Assembly (NCBI RefSeq): GCF_027172205.1
Contig: NC_070614.1
Span: forward strand, 44,321,001-44,385,000
Source of the DNA: Podarcis raffonei
Taxonomy: Eukaryota > Chordata > Lepidosauria > Squamata > Lacertidae
Length of the DNA stretch: 64,000 nt
Direction of reading: 5' to 3'
In this document: piece after piece, positions 23,423 through 35,705 of the stretch
How positions within the stretch are numbered: position 1 is the stretch's first letter
Layout of the letters: the number at the start of each line of letters is the position of its first letter
Position numbers and translations under genes: made by a program
The notes under the pieces: model-generated
What the model saw: the letters and a program-made list of their open reading frames with translations, nothing else
The model's database searches: none
What the model was told of the DNA's origin: nothing

Positions 23423-23655
23423 ATGGAGACCAGAAGTAGAGGGAGCTTTCTCACCAACATGTTGCTGCTGCTCCCAAACATGGTTTGCAATGTGGACTGT
23501 GTTAAGTGCTCCACAACTGATTTTGTACATGTTCCGCATGCGTGGCACGACCCTGGTGATCTTGCCCTCGGTGGGATAGTATCTCATATTGATTATGTAT
23601 TTCCCAACTTTTTGTTCAACATGCACCCTTCTCAGGAGTCGATTAAACTCCCCTT
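23423..23655 (+). pseudogene. Orphan V2R exon 1 (locus C), open but without partners
   Basis: The ATG at 23423 opens 77 codons plus 2 nt, ending at a GTAAGA donor. The length (233 nt) and phase match exon 1 of genes A and D. It encodes a signal peptide ([16 protein letters not shown]) and the conserved VPHAWHDPGDLALGG block. Its promoter modules are present at 22948-23103. No exon 2 follows on the plus strand; the next receptor (D) runs the other way. It could only be read through into intron sequence, where TAA follows at once. Either its downstream exons were removed or an inversion breakpoint lies in 23.66-26.0 kb. The exon itself shows no lesion. Confidence 0.75.
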
Positions 23656-23849
23656 GTAAGAAATTCTATCTCAGCACAACGTTCTTAAATTTAGTTATAA
23701 CAATTCTGTATGTTTGTAAGATGAATTGAAAAATACTTGGGCAAAGTAGCAGTAACACTCTTCACTTTGGAAATGTAGAGGGGGGTTTTTAGTCAGGAGA
23801 GTCATTTTGTTAAAACAGTTTGGAGTCATAAAGCCCTTCTTGATATACA

Positions 23850-24079
23850 GTGGTAACTCTTCAGGTTACATACGCTTCAGGTTACAGACTTCGCTAACCC
23901 AGAAATAGTCCTTCAGGTTAAGAACTTTGCTTTAGGATGAGAACAGAAATCGTGCTCCAGCGGCACGGTGGCAGCGGGAGGCCCCATTAGCTAAAGTGGT
24001 GCTTCAGGTTAAGAACAGTTTCAGGTTAAGTACGAACCTCCAGAACGAATTAAGTACTTAACCCAAGGTACCACTGTAC
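23850..24079. mobile_element. TIR MITE, same family as 18371
   Basis: ACAGTGGTAACTCTTCAGGT at the left and AACCCAAGGTACCACTGT at the right, about 230 bp. The internal AGGCCCCATTAGC block is shared with 18371. Confidence 0.65.
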
Positions 24080-24699
24080 TTCACCTCAGCCACAGACTTA
24101 CCTGCAGATTCTCATCCTTCTCTACATGTCAGAATATACTAGCTCTTCAAAAAGGTCCTTGGATTTGACTTATACTTTTTCTCTGTCCAAACAAATTGTG
24201 TTTTTATTTGTTGGAAGCCGCTGAGAGTGGCTGAGGTAACTTTTGCTCTGTCCAAGGTATTTTTCTGTTTTGGGTTTCCATGCTGCTGGATAAACCTCCC
24301 TGTTTCTACTACTGTGCAGTATTATTGATTTTATAAATTGGTTAAATCCTTCATCTTTACATTTTCTAAAAGTCAATAGATACACCGAGTGGAATATCAA
24401 TTTAGCATTATTTTCTTGTAAGATAATTTCTGAGTAATGTTAGTGTGTCAATTAAACAGTTAATCAAGAGCCAGCAAAGTATATCAATTAGCATGGAAAA
24501 CTATGACTGGTGAGATCTGAGTACAAATCTCTATTCAGAGATCAATCACCATATTTCATAGCCTGCACCCAATGGGTTGCCCTGAACATGAAGCTGGGGT
24601 GGAGGGGAGAGTACAATGCAGGAGGCATTAAAAAAAATATAGCAAAGCCATAAGATGGGTGCCAAGCTCTGGAAAGCAAGATTGAAACAGATTGCTTTC

Positions 24700-25030
24700 A
24701 TTGTCTTCTGGGCAGCCCAGAAGCCCCATACACACTGCCAACAATCTCATACCACAATCCAGCAAAAGGCAGTCACAAAGCCACTTCCGGCCTGCCCAGG
24801 AGGTGGGGTTGCGGGCTTCACGCCCACCCCACGTGAGCGGGGGCTGGTCCCAGCCCCCGCGAGAGCAGGGGAATCCCAGTCGGGTCTGCCCCCCCAGCCA
24901 ATCAGCTGGCTGGCTGGGGGGGCATGGCCTGCCCTATTTAGGGCCGGCGCGGAGGGGGCTTGCCCTCTTTTTGCCGGCTCGCCCCCACGTTTTCCCACCC
25001 TCCCTCCCTTTAACTAGGCTTAGGTAGGTC
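24700..25030 (+). mobile_element. GC-rich LTR-like segment (fossil)
   Basis: A GC island with a CCAAT-type box (AGCCAATCAGC) about 30 bp before a TATA-like CCTATTTAGGG, as in an LTR promoter. Similar boxes occur on the minus strand near 50.78 kb. Internal open frames are artefacts of base composition. Could instead be a CpG island of unknown use. Confidence 0.3.
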
Positions 25031-25292
25031 TTGCTTCTCACATAGCTGCAACCTTAGATTCAAACTGACCTAATCCATGCCTCTGATCCTCTCTCCAGCT
25101 TCATTTGTTTTAAAGACTGCTGCCTTCACCAAGATTCAGCTTTCCCCCTAGGTCTCATCATGCACAAACTTCCATTCTCAACTCAGCTCTAAAGCTCCAC
25201 TTTAAAACACTCCTTTGTCTTCCAAACTAACTTTGAGTTGAGAAAGGGGCCCCTCCCATTTGCCCTCCTTTTGACGTTCTTAATGGCCCATT

Positions 25293-25525
25293 ACAGTGGA
25301 ACCTCGGGTTGCAGACGTAATCCATGAAGAAGGCACATCAGTAACCTGCAGCGTTAGCATCCCGAAGCACCGCGTCTGCACAGGCGCTGGTGCAATTTGG
25401 CGCTTCTGTGCATGCGTGAGCAGCGAAACACAGAAATAACTCGTTCTGGTACTTCCAGGTTTCCTGCAGTCCAGAACCTGAAAACACGTAATCTGAAGCA
25501 GCCGTAACATGAGGTATGACTGTAC
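25293..25525. mobile_element. TIR MITE, diverged relative of 18371
   Basis: Starts ACAGTGGAACCTCGGGTTGC and ends ACATGAGGTATGACTGT, about 232 bp. The interior differs from the other copies. Confidence 0.55.
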
Positions 25526-26025
25526 TTCTCTTCATAAAAGCGTGAAAAAAGTGTGAAACTCAGGGCTGAGTTGGGATCTACCCATTCTTCAGAAGTATAA
25601 ACAAAATATACGTTTTCTGGCACATTATAAAAAAAGATTTGTACCAAAAACTGAAAACTGACTTGATCCCATTTCATATATACAAGTCTATGGATACAAT
25701 ACAACAAAAGCATTGTTGCATTGAGCCCTCTCTTTATACTCAAGCAATGAAGTATTAAATCATACAAAGATTCCATTTAAAAACCAAATAGATATATTAA
25801 AATGAATATGCCAGAGTAGCCTCTAATTTTACTTAAAAGATGAAAGAGCTTCAGGCTGGCTTCCACAAAGAAATAGAACTTAAATTAAAATAAAAAATAT
25901 TGATCTCAAAACCACCACACAATAATAATAAATGCTGTAATACTTTCATTATTTCACATAGTACCAGTTTTCCTGTAGCTATTTTATGTTTTCTTGTGCA
26001 AGGAAATAAAAAACAAATTTATTAT

Positions 26026-29000
26026 TCATTTATTTCTCTGCATTAGCTGTTCTTTGTTGTTCAGCTCAGGCCTCAAAACAATAATGTAGCATTTAGGGAA
26101 AAAGATACATCCTATTAACCCTGCACTGGAAGCCAAGATGGAGAAAATCTCCACAGCCACCATGTATTTTCCTCTGGTGCTCAGGTATGTAGGAACAAAA
26201 GAGAGCCAAACGCTGCAAAAGACCAACATACTGAAAGTGATGAACTTGGCTTCATTAAAACTGTCAGGCAACTTCCTGGCTAGGAAAGCTACAGTGAAGC
26301 TGACAATGGCTAGGAAGCCCATGTAGCCCAAGACACAATAAAACATGATGCTTGAGCCTTCATTACATAGCAATACAATTTCTTCAGTCCCTGAGGGTGT
26401 GTCCACATCTGGGAATGGTGGAAAGGTTCCCAACCACAGAATACAAATCCCTACTTGAGTACTGGAGGAGGAGATGACTACAGAATAAGCCAAGCGTTTA
26501 CCAATCCATTTCCTCATCCTGGATCCTGGTTTAGTAGCCATGAATGCCAAAACCACAGAGATGGTTTTGGCCAAGATGCTAGAAAGGGCTACAGAGAAGA
26601 CAATACCAAAAGCAGTTTGTCGCAGAAGACAGGTCACCTCATTAGGCCTTCCGATGAACAGTAAGGAACAGAGGAAGCACAAGAGAAGGGAGATGAGGAG
26701 AACGTTGGTGAGGCCTCTGTTGTTGGCTTTGACTATGGCAGTGTCCCAGCATTTAATGAAGATGACAAGTACCAAAATTGTGGTCAGAGACAACAAAACC
26801 GCAAAGGAAATTAGAACAATGCCCAAAGTGTCATCTAAAGCTAGGAAGTTTGGAATCTTAGGAATGCATTGATCCTGACCTTTGTTTGGATATTGATGAT
26901 TTGGACAAGTGACACAAGTTTCCATGTCTGGGAGGGAAATTTAATTCAATTTAATTCAATGAACATTATTCTCAAGATTAAGAACTGTTTTTTTCAAGAG
27001 TCCCCCTAACAAATATTCACCATGGAAACATTACAAAGCCTTTGTAACAATGTGCTTCCAAAAAGAAATGCCAAAGATCAAACCCAGAGTCTTGACCCCC
27101 TTCTCCCCCTATTATAATAACAACTGCTATGCAGTGAAAAGAGAGAATCATTGCAGAAGTTATTCAATATCTTGGAAGCCAAAATAATGATAATTTGATT
27201 AGACTTTCTGCTGCTGAAATAGCTTCGTTCTTAAAAAACAGACCACAACTTACATTAAATCCTGGTTAATTAATTTCTGCTAATGCACAAATGTTGTGCA
27301 GTGAAAAAGATATACAATATATGAGAAGCCAAAATAATGATGTGTTGAAACTTTTTATCCTCTGCCCAAATAGTTTGTTCTTAAAGAACAGACCATGTTT
27401 GCTCTATCCTGATTGATTCGTTTCCCTTTGTTTCAAGCTATTCTGTTGCACACTGCCTTGATTCTTGGGTGTCTTGTGATATATGGACAAGCAGTGGTGT
27501 ATTTATGCCAGAAATATGATGTCATTCAAGAACTTCAAAGTTTTTTTTATAAAATATCAGAATAATGTCCACTATTTTATTGCTGACTCAGGACCCTAAA
27601 CTGTGTTTTATATAATTGACTTTTTATTTTGTTCTGTGTAAAGGTAAAGGTAAAGGGACCCCTGACCATTAGGTCCAGTCGTGGCCGACTCTGGGGGTGC
27701 GCACTCATCTCGCTTTATTGGCCAAGGGAGCTGGTGTACAGCTTCCTGGTTATGTGGCCAGCATGACTAAGCCACTTCTGGCAAACCAGAGCAGCGCACG
27801 GAATCACCGTTTACCTTCCCGCTGGAGCGGTACCTATTCATCTACTTGCACTTTGATGTGCTTTTGAACTGCTAGGTGTACCAATGTTCTTTTGTTGCTA
27901 TGGCCAATGGCTGACACAAATCAAGTTTCATTCATTCATGCTGGAATGGGATGGCAAAAGCAGGGATAAGGAGAGATGATGTGGTTGGACCAAAAGAGAA
28001 TAACAAAAAGGGAAAAGCTATTGGGTGAATCGTTTCTGGGAAGATTCATAACCAATGTGAGCAACAGTGAAAGATGTAGAACTGCTAACAAACCTCTGGA
28101 GAAAGGGGAGGGCAGGACAAAGAATTGCTACTGATTTAGGAGTTGCTTTTCTGGAGGTCTGAGCCATGGTGTGCCAGAAACTATATTATTTGAAAGTATG
28201 GTGGTTTTGGAGCACTATGAGAAGGACCTCTAAGGAGACCCAAATCCACCAGGTTAATGAGAGGGGAGAATTCTTGAGGGCTCTCAAGACTTTCTTGAGA
28301 TGTCTCATAACAGGTCTTCTGTTTTAAAAGCATTTTTTTCACACTAACCAAAAATAGTTTTAATGGGATGTTCTACATATTCAGGCAATGAATTATGCCA
28401 TTATTATTTCAGAGTTACTTCAGAATTTTGTTACGCTGAAATATTTTACCTGTGTTTCTAATCATATTATAAGTTTTAATAATATTATCAAGGTCTTTCC
28501 GTAAAACTTAACTATATAAACAATAAGAACCATATATTATACCATGATTTGAAGGGGGGACCCAAAGTTAATAATCCAACCCGTTCAGATGGGCAGGGTA
28601 CAAATAAAATTATTATTTAGACTCATAACAGCTAACTTGCAAAACAGTAAATCCTACCAATCTCATTTGAAAACATCCCATCTGGACATGGAACACAATC
28701 ATAACAGCAAAATTTCTCCCCCTCCTTTTTAAACTTCCGGTAACCAGGATGGCAGTTGTCATTACATACTGAAACGGGTGGCACCTATCCAAGGGGAAAT
28801 GTTATTATTAAGAAAATGCCTGGGAAATTGATCTTAAATAAGTAAGAATCACCAGTAAACTGGAGTGTAAACGATATGGAATAACATAGCCATATGAGCA
28901 TAGGTGCAAGATTCAGTGGATGAAATACTGATTATGTCAAGCATCTTATAACTAAAGATTAGAATTTCTATAATGAGTCCACCAAATAATTGACCTATTT

Positions 29001-32000
29001 ATACATCTGATCTAATACCATTAACTAGGCTGGAGACCCTATGACCCTCCATATTTTGTTGAATTAGCATTCCTATCAGTTTTCCAACTGAAGGGCCAAA
29101 GGTTTCCGTAGTTATGCTGACTCATTTATACAGGATACAAAATCAATACAGGTGTGGAATAACTAAAGGAAAAATATAACAAATCCTCTTAATGTTCATA
29201 GATAGCTCACCTAGAAAGTATATTGGTATTTATTGATTAAACATACGGACAAAACCTTTTCAAGCTAATTATTCCAGATTTGAAGATGCTGTAAAAGAAA
29301 GCCTTAAAACCAGTAAGAAGAGCTTCTAACATCTATCGGCTGTATAGTATAGTTATGTTGAAAATGAATGTAATAGAAAATATGCAACATCATTGTATCC
29401 AGTCTGCTTGATACGTGAAGAGTTCCCCTTCATTTTGTCTACTGTCTGATTGACTGTAAGATGTTAAATGCAGATGGAATGTGCCAGGAGTGGGAATACA
29501 ACCTAGGTGTAACAATAGATGAAGATGTCTGGGTTTGAATCAGGATGAAACTTCCTATAAATGCCACTTTTGCAAGAGACCAAGAGGCAGTGCTTAAGGC
29601 AGTGTTTCACTGGTACTACAGTCAAGCATTCTCACATCACTTTTACAACCTCATCTCATGGCTGGTGAAGCTGTAACAAGAGGGGGAAACTTTATACATT
29701 TATAGTGGGAGTGTTACAAGTTTACTGGGTTTTGGCAAAGCATATTTGATGTTCTTCATTGACCAGCCATTTTATTGCTTGATCATGAATGTTGCTATTT
29801 GAGAGGCAGTGTGGCTATTTCCCCACCTGAGACAAGTTCCAGTGCCATTTGATTCTGTCCTCATCAATGGTGAGTTGTTTCCCAGGAGGTGCCTGAGGAT
29901 CCAGTTCCCCCACTTTAACCCTGATGTAGGATTCATTTGGGAAAGTCACCAAGTTTCTAATATCAAATCCACCTACTAATTCCCCATGTTTGTTAAATGC
30001 AATTTCATCTCCAGCACTGTTGTTGAATGACATCCTCTGAAGGTATGAGTGGAGCTAGAGAGAGAAAGAATGAGTTGTAAAATCTATAAAGGGCTGTAAT
30101 ATTGTAATTACATTTATTTTGTGATGGCAAAATCACAACGAAGTGCAATCAGCTTTTGATAGCAGATACAGGAAGAGAGTGACAAATAATCAAATCAGTG
30201 GAAATTCAGGATTTGAAGGTCCTTCTCAATATATTTAGGGAGGACAGCTAAGACTATTACAGTTGCTGGAGGCAAGAAGGCTTCCCCTAGAAAACTGAAT
30301 TCTTGTTGAAATAAGGAGTGGGAAAAGAACACAAGCTTGGGCTAAATAAATGCAAGCAGACAATAAGATAAGCTAAAAAGGATTTCATTTTGCACATTGC
30401 TAAAAACATAAAGAGCAACAGTAAAACATTATTTAAATAGTTGAGTAGCAAGACTTTGGCTAAGGAGGTGCTTGGACTCTTGGATGACAAGAGAGTCAAA
30501 TGTGTGCTAAAAGAAGAAAGCAGAGACAGTGAATTATTTGCATCCTCTCCAGCCTCTGCTTCTGTTTCTGATTATGGACTGTTCCCTGCTCCCAGCCTCT
30601 CCATGCTCACTAAACCCTGTTACCTCTACAGCTTCCAATCTTCCCAGTCTGTTCCCTTTTCTCCCTCTGGCCACCTATCCCACCACACACCACACACCCC
30701 TGGCTCTGAGCCTTTTTCCATTGGCTGTTCCCTTGGGGATTCCCCAGCTGACCCCTTCCACCACTCCTCTGCACATAGCCAGTCCATGACATTAATCTGA
30801 TAATCAAAATAGGTAACTTCTCCATGCTTGAGGACTGGGGAGAGGCCAACATAACACTAACTATAAAAAAGGGATTCAGAGAAATCATGTAAATTACATA
30901 CTGGTTTAAGAGTGTCACCAAGCATAATGATATGATCCTGTTCTTGGTTTTTGCGAGATGTTAAAGTGGCTTACAATATAGTACCTCTCACCTGGAACCT
31001 TCCCTTTCTTCTACCATTGTCTTAACCTTAACTGGGGTGGGGTAGGGTGGGGTGCTTCATTTCCCTACCTGTCATTGAGTATCCTTCCACCACCTATCTT
31101 AGAGTTGCTATATTTCAAAAAATAAAAACCACAGCACCCAAAAATTGTATGGCAGCCCTAATCCTATCTGCTGCTTTCGTGTAGATGTGGTTATTGGCTC
31201 CCAATGGCATCCCAGAAGGGGAGACACTGGAACAGTAACTGCATGTAAACTGCACACTTTATGAAAGAGAATATTACCTTCCATGGTTCCCCATTCCAAG
31301 GACATGGCCACGCCCTGGCTTCAGTTATTCTGTAGTTGTCTCTAGATGAGTACCTGAAGTGTAAGGCATGTGCCAGAGCATAGACAGCATTATAGATAGC
31401 ATAACTGTGCCCCATCATACTCATTGCAAAATAAGGAGCAGGAAGGCTGTCCAGCATCTCCTCTCCTGTACATGGGTTTGTGATGCCTGTTGGCTCCATA
31501 GCGTTTGGAAATTTACAGCTGAATGCTTGTTCCCAGAAATCCTTGATAAAACCATCTTTATTTGTCCAAGAAGGACGTACATTCCGAAGAAACTCTTGGA
31601 AACCTTCTGGGTCACTGTAGTGAATTGCAAAGGATATAGCACCATGAAGCTCTTGTAAATCAATGCCAGCTATCTTTTGAATGCTAGATAATGTGAAGTC
31701 AATTTGGGCTGTTGTAATCCACACTTTTGCTGTAGATACCGTCTCCTGATATTCAGGATGTATTTCTTGAATTATTCTAGTTGCTTCTATAGAAAATGGC
31801 AACCATAAAATAGAAGATGTTTCTCCATATATAATAACTGCATTAGCTTTGCTCAATGCAAAAGCTGGCAAAAGACTCCTTGTATCAGCACCAAACTTTC
31901 GTTCATCCAGGTAGTTATACAAATTTTCACGAATTCGTCTTATGAATGCCGAACAGATTTTATTCTGCAAAAGCATTGGCTCTATGGTCTGCAAAAAATG

Positions 32001-34755
32001 TCCTCCGCCTTCATCATCTATAGCCATCAGCCCTACCCATTTCCATCCAAAGTACAGAAGTAACTCAACAGTTCCTTGATACTGAAGGGCTTCATTGGGA
32101 ACCATACGATAAAAGGAAGGGAACTTGATTTGATCATGCACTTCTTCTGGAAATGAACCATATGATATCTAAAACAAACAAACAAATAAAAGTGCACCAT
32201 TTCAGTGTGGGGGAGGAGCTCAGTGTCTCTACCTTACTAATGGGAAACTGACCAGGCATAACCATCCATCCATCCACACATGCATACCCAGAGATGCTGA
32301 TGAGTTTGGTTGACTGGAGCCAGATGTAAATTTGCCCACCTAAAAATCTAACATCACTCACCAAGAAGACCTTATTTGGATCTGGTAACCATCTTTCCAA
32401 AATGAAATCCCCCTGTAAGAACAGGAGCATGAAACAGAAAGGCATCAAATTTGACTCATTAATTATCTAACCCAGGGGTAGTCAACCTTTTTATACCTAC
32501 CACCCACTAATGCATCTTTCTTGATGGTAAAATTTCCTTACTGCCCACCAGTGCTCAACGGAAGGAGGATTCAGCTTGTGCCGTAGAACCCCCTACCGCC
32601 CACCTAGAATCCTGAAACGCCCACTAGTGTGCAGTAGGAACCAGGCTGACAAGTCCTGATCTAACCAGACAAAGATGCACAATAGCAAATCATCTAGTCT
32701 AAACCCTTGCAATGCAGGAATATTTTGCCCAACGTGCGGCTAGAACCAATGACAGTCAAATTAACAGCCTCATGCTCCACCAACTGAGCCAACTTAGCAA
32801 TCAACTACCTACTTCATTATGTTAGGTGACAAGATAATAATAAGAAAAAGACTTCACTTTTTTGTCTCACCAAACTCCTAAACGAAAGGGATAAATTCCC
32901 TTTGTTTTGATATTCAAACCCTACCTGTGGAATCCTGTAAAGACCTAAGATGTCTGCCATTGCTGAGGAGGTCTCAGAGCTTAGTCCCCCAATGACTCCT
33001 ATTACATTTTCCTGGATACCACATTTGTAGTTGGGTACAAAGTGATGTGAGTTAGACAGCAGGTTTTGGGTGTTGTGGTAGGTCATCCTTGAATCAGTAT
33101 AGCTGTCATAGATGTGGAACCCCAGAGTGACGTTAGGCAATACCTTGGGATTCTCATTGATCTCCACCACAGCAAACATCAGGGCTAGGATGTGCTGGTA
33201 GAACTTTGTCGTCATGCTGCAAATGAAGGGACTTTCATTGGAAAATTAAACAAAGTTATTTTAACACTGTTTTCATCTAGTTATGAGAGCTGAAATTGCC
33301 CAAGTTTAAAGAGAGGACACAGCCAACAAAGTTAGTCATTAGCTAAATCTGGTTGGCAAGAAAACAACTATGCTATGATTGTTAAAATTATATAATTCTG
33401 TATTTGGAGCTTCCTTCAACCAGATCAGAGTTTTAGCATCTCAGAGTACATCAATTGTGGAGTTTTCTATATAGACAGGGTGGAATATTTCCTTGTATTT
33501 CACTGCATTTGTTTGTAATATTTCATCCATTCCCCCCCCCCCTTTAACTCTATACAGTTTCAGCAATGAACATTAACTGTGCCACAAAAGTGTGATAATG
33601 AGTTTGGAATCACTGCTACTAAAAATGCACCAGTTTCACACATGTTTGTGTACCTTCAGAACCTTCCTTTAAAAAAAATTGAAACCCAATTTTGAGTGGA
33701 CATAGAACTTAATGCAGGGAACTGCCTTCTACTAAGTCCCTCTAGCTCAGCATTTTCTACACTGATTACTTTCATGTTGCAGAGTGGGAGTATTTGTCAG
33801 CCCTGCCAGTGGATGCCAATAATTTAAACTACAACCTTTTACATGAAAAGCATGTCCTGGAACACTTCCTTACTGCTGTTCCCTATAGGCAGACACAGAC
33901 AGGTCATACGTTCTGAATGGTATGTGCATTGACCTCCACCTTGTGCATTTAACTTGACATATTTAGTGTTTCTAGCTAGTAATCGATTTAGGAATGAAAG
34001 CATGAACTTTATTTCTATGGGAACATTTCTAATCTGGGATTTGTCTGATCCCGCCCCCAAATATACACACATTTCTTCCTGAAATGACTGCAGTAAACCA
34101 ACAAAAAAGAGACAAAGAAATAACTGATTTGTCTGATTTCTCCAGATTTATGATTTGTCTGATCTCTCCTGCTCTCTTATTCGGCTGATCTCTCTCTCTC
34201 TCTCTGCATGGTTTCTGCCTGAAAATGGCTGCTGTCGACCAGCAAAGAGCAAACAAGTGAAGAAGGAAGGAAGGAAGGAAGGAAGGGGGCAAGTGATGGC
34301 TGTTCGGATAGCTGAATCTGCAGAGTGTATAGAGAAGGTTGGACATAATTATTTACATTCAAATCAGTGAATCTCCACTTAGAGAGTAAGCAGATAATGG
34401 GACCTTTTTCAAAGAAATCAAGGAAACCTGAATTCAAAGAAACATGCAGTCAACTGTACAAACATAAAGAACCACTAAAACATGCACACACCACAGTTTT
34501 ATAGAAGGAAACAATTCCTTACAAAGGGTCCTGAATCAGTTCTGGGGAAGGTTGCTCCGTGAATGAAACTTTAGAGAAAACGTAATGCATAAGAGTGGTC
34601 ATCCCACCAATGAGAAGATCACCTGGCTCATACCACTCATGTGGAACATGTACAGGTTTCTTTCTGCTGCAGCTAATACTATGCACTTTGCACACCATGT
34701 TTGGAAGCAGAAGTAGAAAAATCACCATCCTAATAGTAACCTTCTGTCCACACAT
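26026..34755 (-). CDS. V2R gene D, complete six-exon vomeronasal type-2 receptor
   Basis: Exons in coding order: 34755-34523, 33216-32925, 32168-31278, 30054-29827, 28784-28658, 26927-26026. The sum is 2673 nt, 890 aa plus stop, with GT-AG introns throughout. The ATG at 34755 ([10 protein letters not shown]) precedes the signal peptide; a GTG four codons upstream is in frame but not needed. Exon 5 reads [18 protein letters not shown] and carries the FCCYDCVPC cysteines. Exon 6 starts [16 protein letters not shown] and has all seven helices, ending near [14 protein letters not shown]. It lies head-to-tail with gene E, whose stop is only 951 bp upstream of this ATG. It is the closest relative of gene A in this window. 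Introns hold a Sauria SINE, LINE debris, a tRNA-Lys SINE and a hAT MITE. Confidence 0.92.
27111..27405. repeat. Imperfect tandem duplication in intron 5 of gene D
   Basis: Two blocks (about 27130-27255 and 27295-27405) share GCAGTGAAAA, GAAGCCAAAATAATGAT, TTCTTAAA-AACAGACCA in the same order. Confidence 0.6.
27545..27935 (+). repeat. LINE 3' tail interrupted by a Sauria SINE
   Basis: Same tail as at 20807 (AATGTCCACTATTTTATTGC ... CAATGTTCTTTTGTTGCTAT, CAAGTTTCATTCATTC). A minus-strand Sauria SINE lacking its tRNA head (about 27637-27877) lies in the middle, with GTGTA on both sides. Confidence 0.65.
29560..29785 (+). repeat. Old L1 ORF2 fragment
   Basis: Frame-broken DNA reading NKRGNFIHL and [17 protein letters not shown] resembles the zinc-knuckle end of L1 ORF2. 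It adjoins exon 4 of gene D on the opposite strand. Confidence 0.5.
32473..32658. mobile_element. hAT MITE with 8-bp target duplication
   Basis: Ends CAGGGGTAGTCAACC ... GCTGACAAGTCCTG; flanked by ATCTAACC at 32465-32472 and 32659-32666. In intron 2 of gene D. Confidence 0.75.
32680..32815 (-). repeat. tRNA-Lys-headed SINE with CR1-like tail
   Basis: Minus strand: GTTGGCTCAGTTGGTGGAGC, ATGAGGCTGTTAATTTGAC, then GCACGTTGGGC follow a tRNA-Lys body. The tail TGCATTGCAAGGGTTTAGAC, TAGATGATT is CR1-like. No intact acceptor stem, so not a tRNA gene. Confidence 0.6.
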
Positions 34756-34975
34756 GAAATCTCCCACGTCTCTCAGTTTACCATATCATTAGAACTATTG
34801 ACCTCATTTGAGCAAGATGACTTTATTAGCAGCTGACTCTGCCAACACACTACACAAAGGGACTCCTATCCACCTTAACCTTAACCTCAACAATATCACA
34901 AAAGCATACCTTGAATGCCAATTAAGCTACATAAATTTGAAAGGTGAGCTCTACAATGTAAGAGGGAAACTGGTC

Positions 34976-35146
34976 AAAACGACACAGCCCTAACTCTCTC
35001 TATTCCCTAATCGTAGCTGTCTATGGAACACTGGGGAACTTATAATCATTTCAGACTTTCCAACTGAATGTTTTCCCCTTCTGTGAAGCCACTGGAGCTT
35101 TGGTCAATTGAATTGATTATACTAATTTAGATAATTGCAGGGGAAA
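34976..35146 (-). promoter_or_regulatory. Conserved V2R upstream block, gene D
   Basis: Minus-strand reading. Module 1 (35146-35089) has TGCAATTATC, AGTATAATCAATTCAATTG and ACCAAAGCTCCAGTGGC. Module 2 (about 35060-34976) has GAAATGATTATAAGTTCCCC, AGTGTTCCATAGACAGC and a closing CTGTG-CGTTTTGACC. It lies in the 951 bp between gene E's stop and gene D's ATG, so E's 3' end and D's control region are packed together. Confidence 0.55.
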
Positions 35147-35215
35147 TAATAACTTCTGCAATGTTCTTGCCTGCTGAAAATTTGTTACACCACTGAGTTG
35201 GAAGGGAACTTCAAG

Positions 35216-35345
35216 GTTGTCCCTGGGGATGGGGATTATTATTTTGTTTGTTATTATCTTAAGTGTTGTGTTTTATATTGCAAACTGCCCTGTAATCTTT
35301 GGATAAAGGGTGATATATAAATGTGATAAATAATAATAATTTTAT
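35216..35345 (+). repeat. CR1/L2 LINE 3' tail
   Basis: ATATTGCAAACTGCCCTG, then TTTGGATAAAGGGTGATATA and AATAATAATAAT form a typical squamate LINE end. It lies between gene E's stop and gene D's upstream block. Confidence 0.5.
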
Positions 35346-35705
35346 ACTTTTATAATATTTATTAATAGTCCAACACCATTATGGGAATTCCATAACCACA
35401 AAGTCCCCACAGATCCTGTGAACAAATTCTTTGTGATGAGAATTTGTGCAAGAACCTCTAACTTTGTTGCACTTCTCAAAGCTTGAACTTCTCGAATATG
35501 AGAGCCTATAATGCTACATTTTCTGCACTGGTTACTGGCATCTCCGTAGTGTTTCAGAGTAGAGGTGCCAGAACAGCATCTAAAAGAAACAGGCAATGAT
35601 TCTACAATCCAATAAAAATTAAAAAAGCAATTTGATTTATATAGAACAAGTTCATCTGCATATCTAGGAAAAGAACATAAATAAAGTTACAAACTATTCT
35701 ATCAG

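Noticed and set aside
24655-25027. Overlapping proline-rich open frames as genes
   Set aside because: Open in several frames on both strands because of base composition; no domain likeness.
32680-32815. tRNA gene
   Set aside because: tRNA-like head only, without a closed acceptor stem, joined to a CR1-like tail; SINE.
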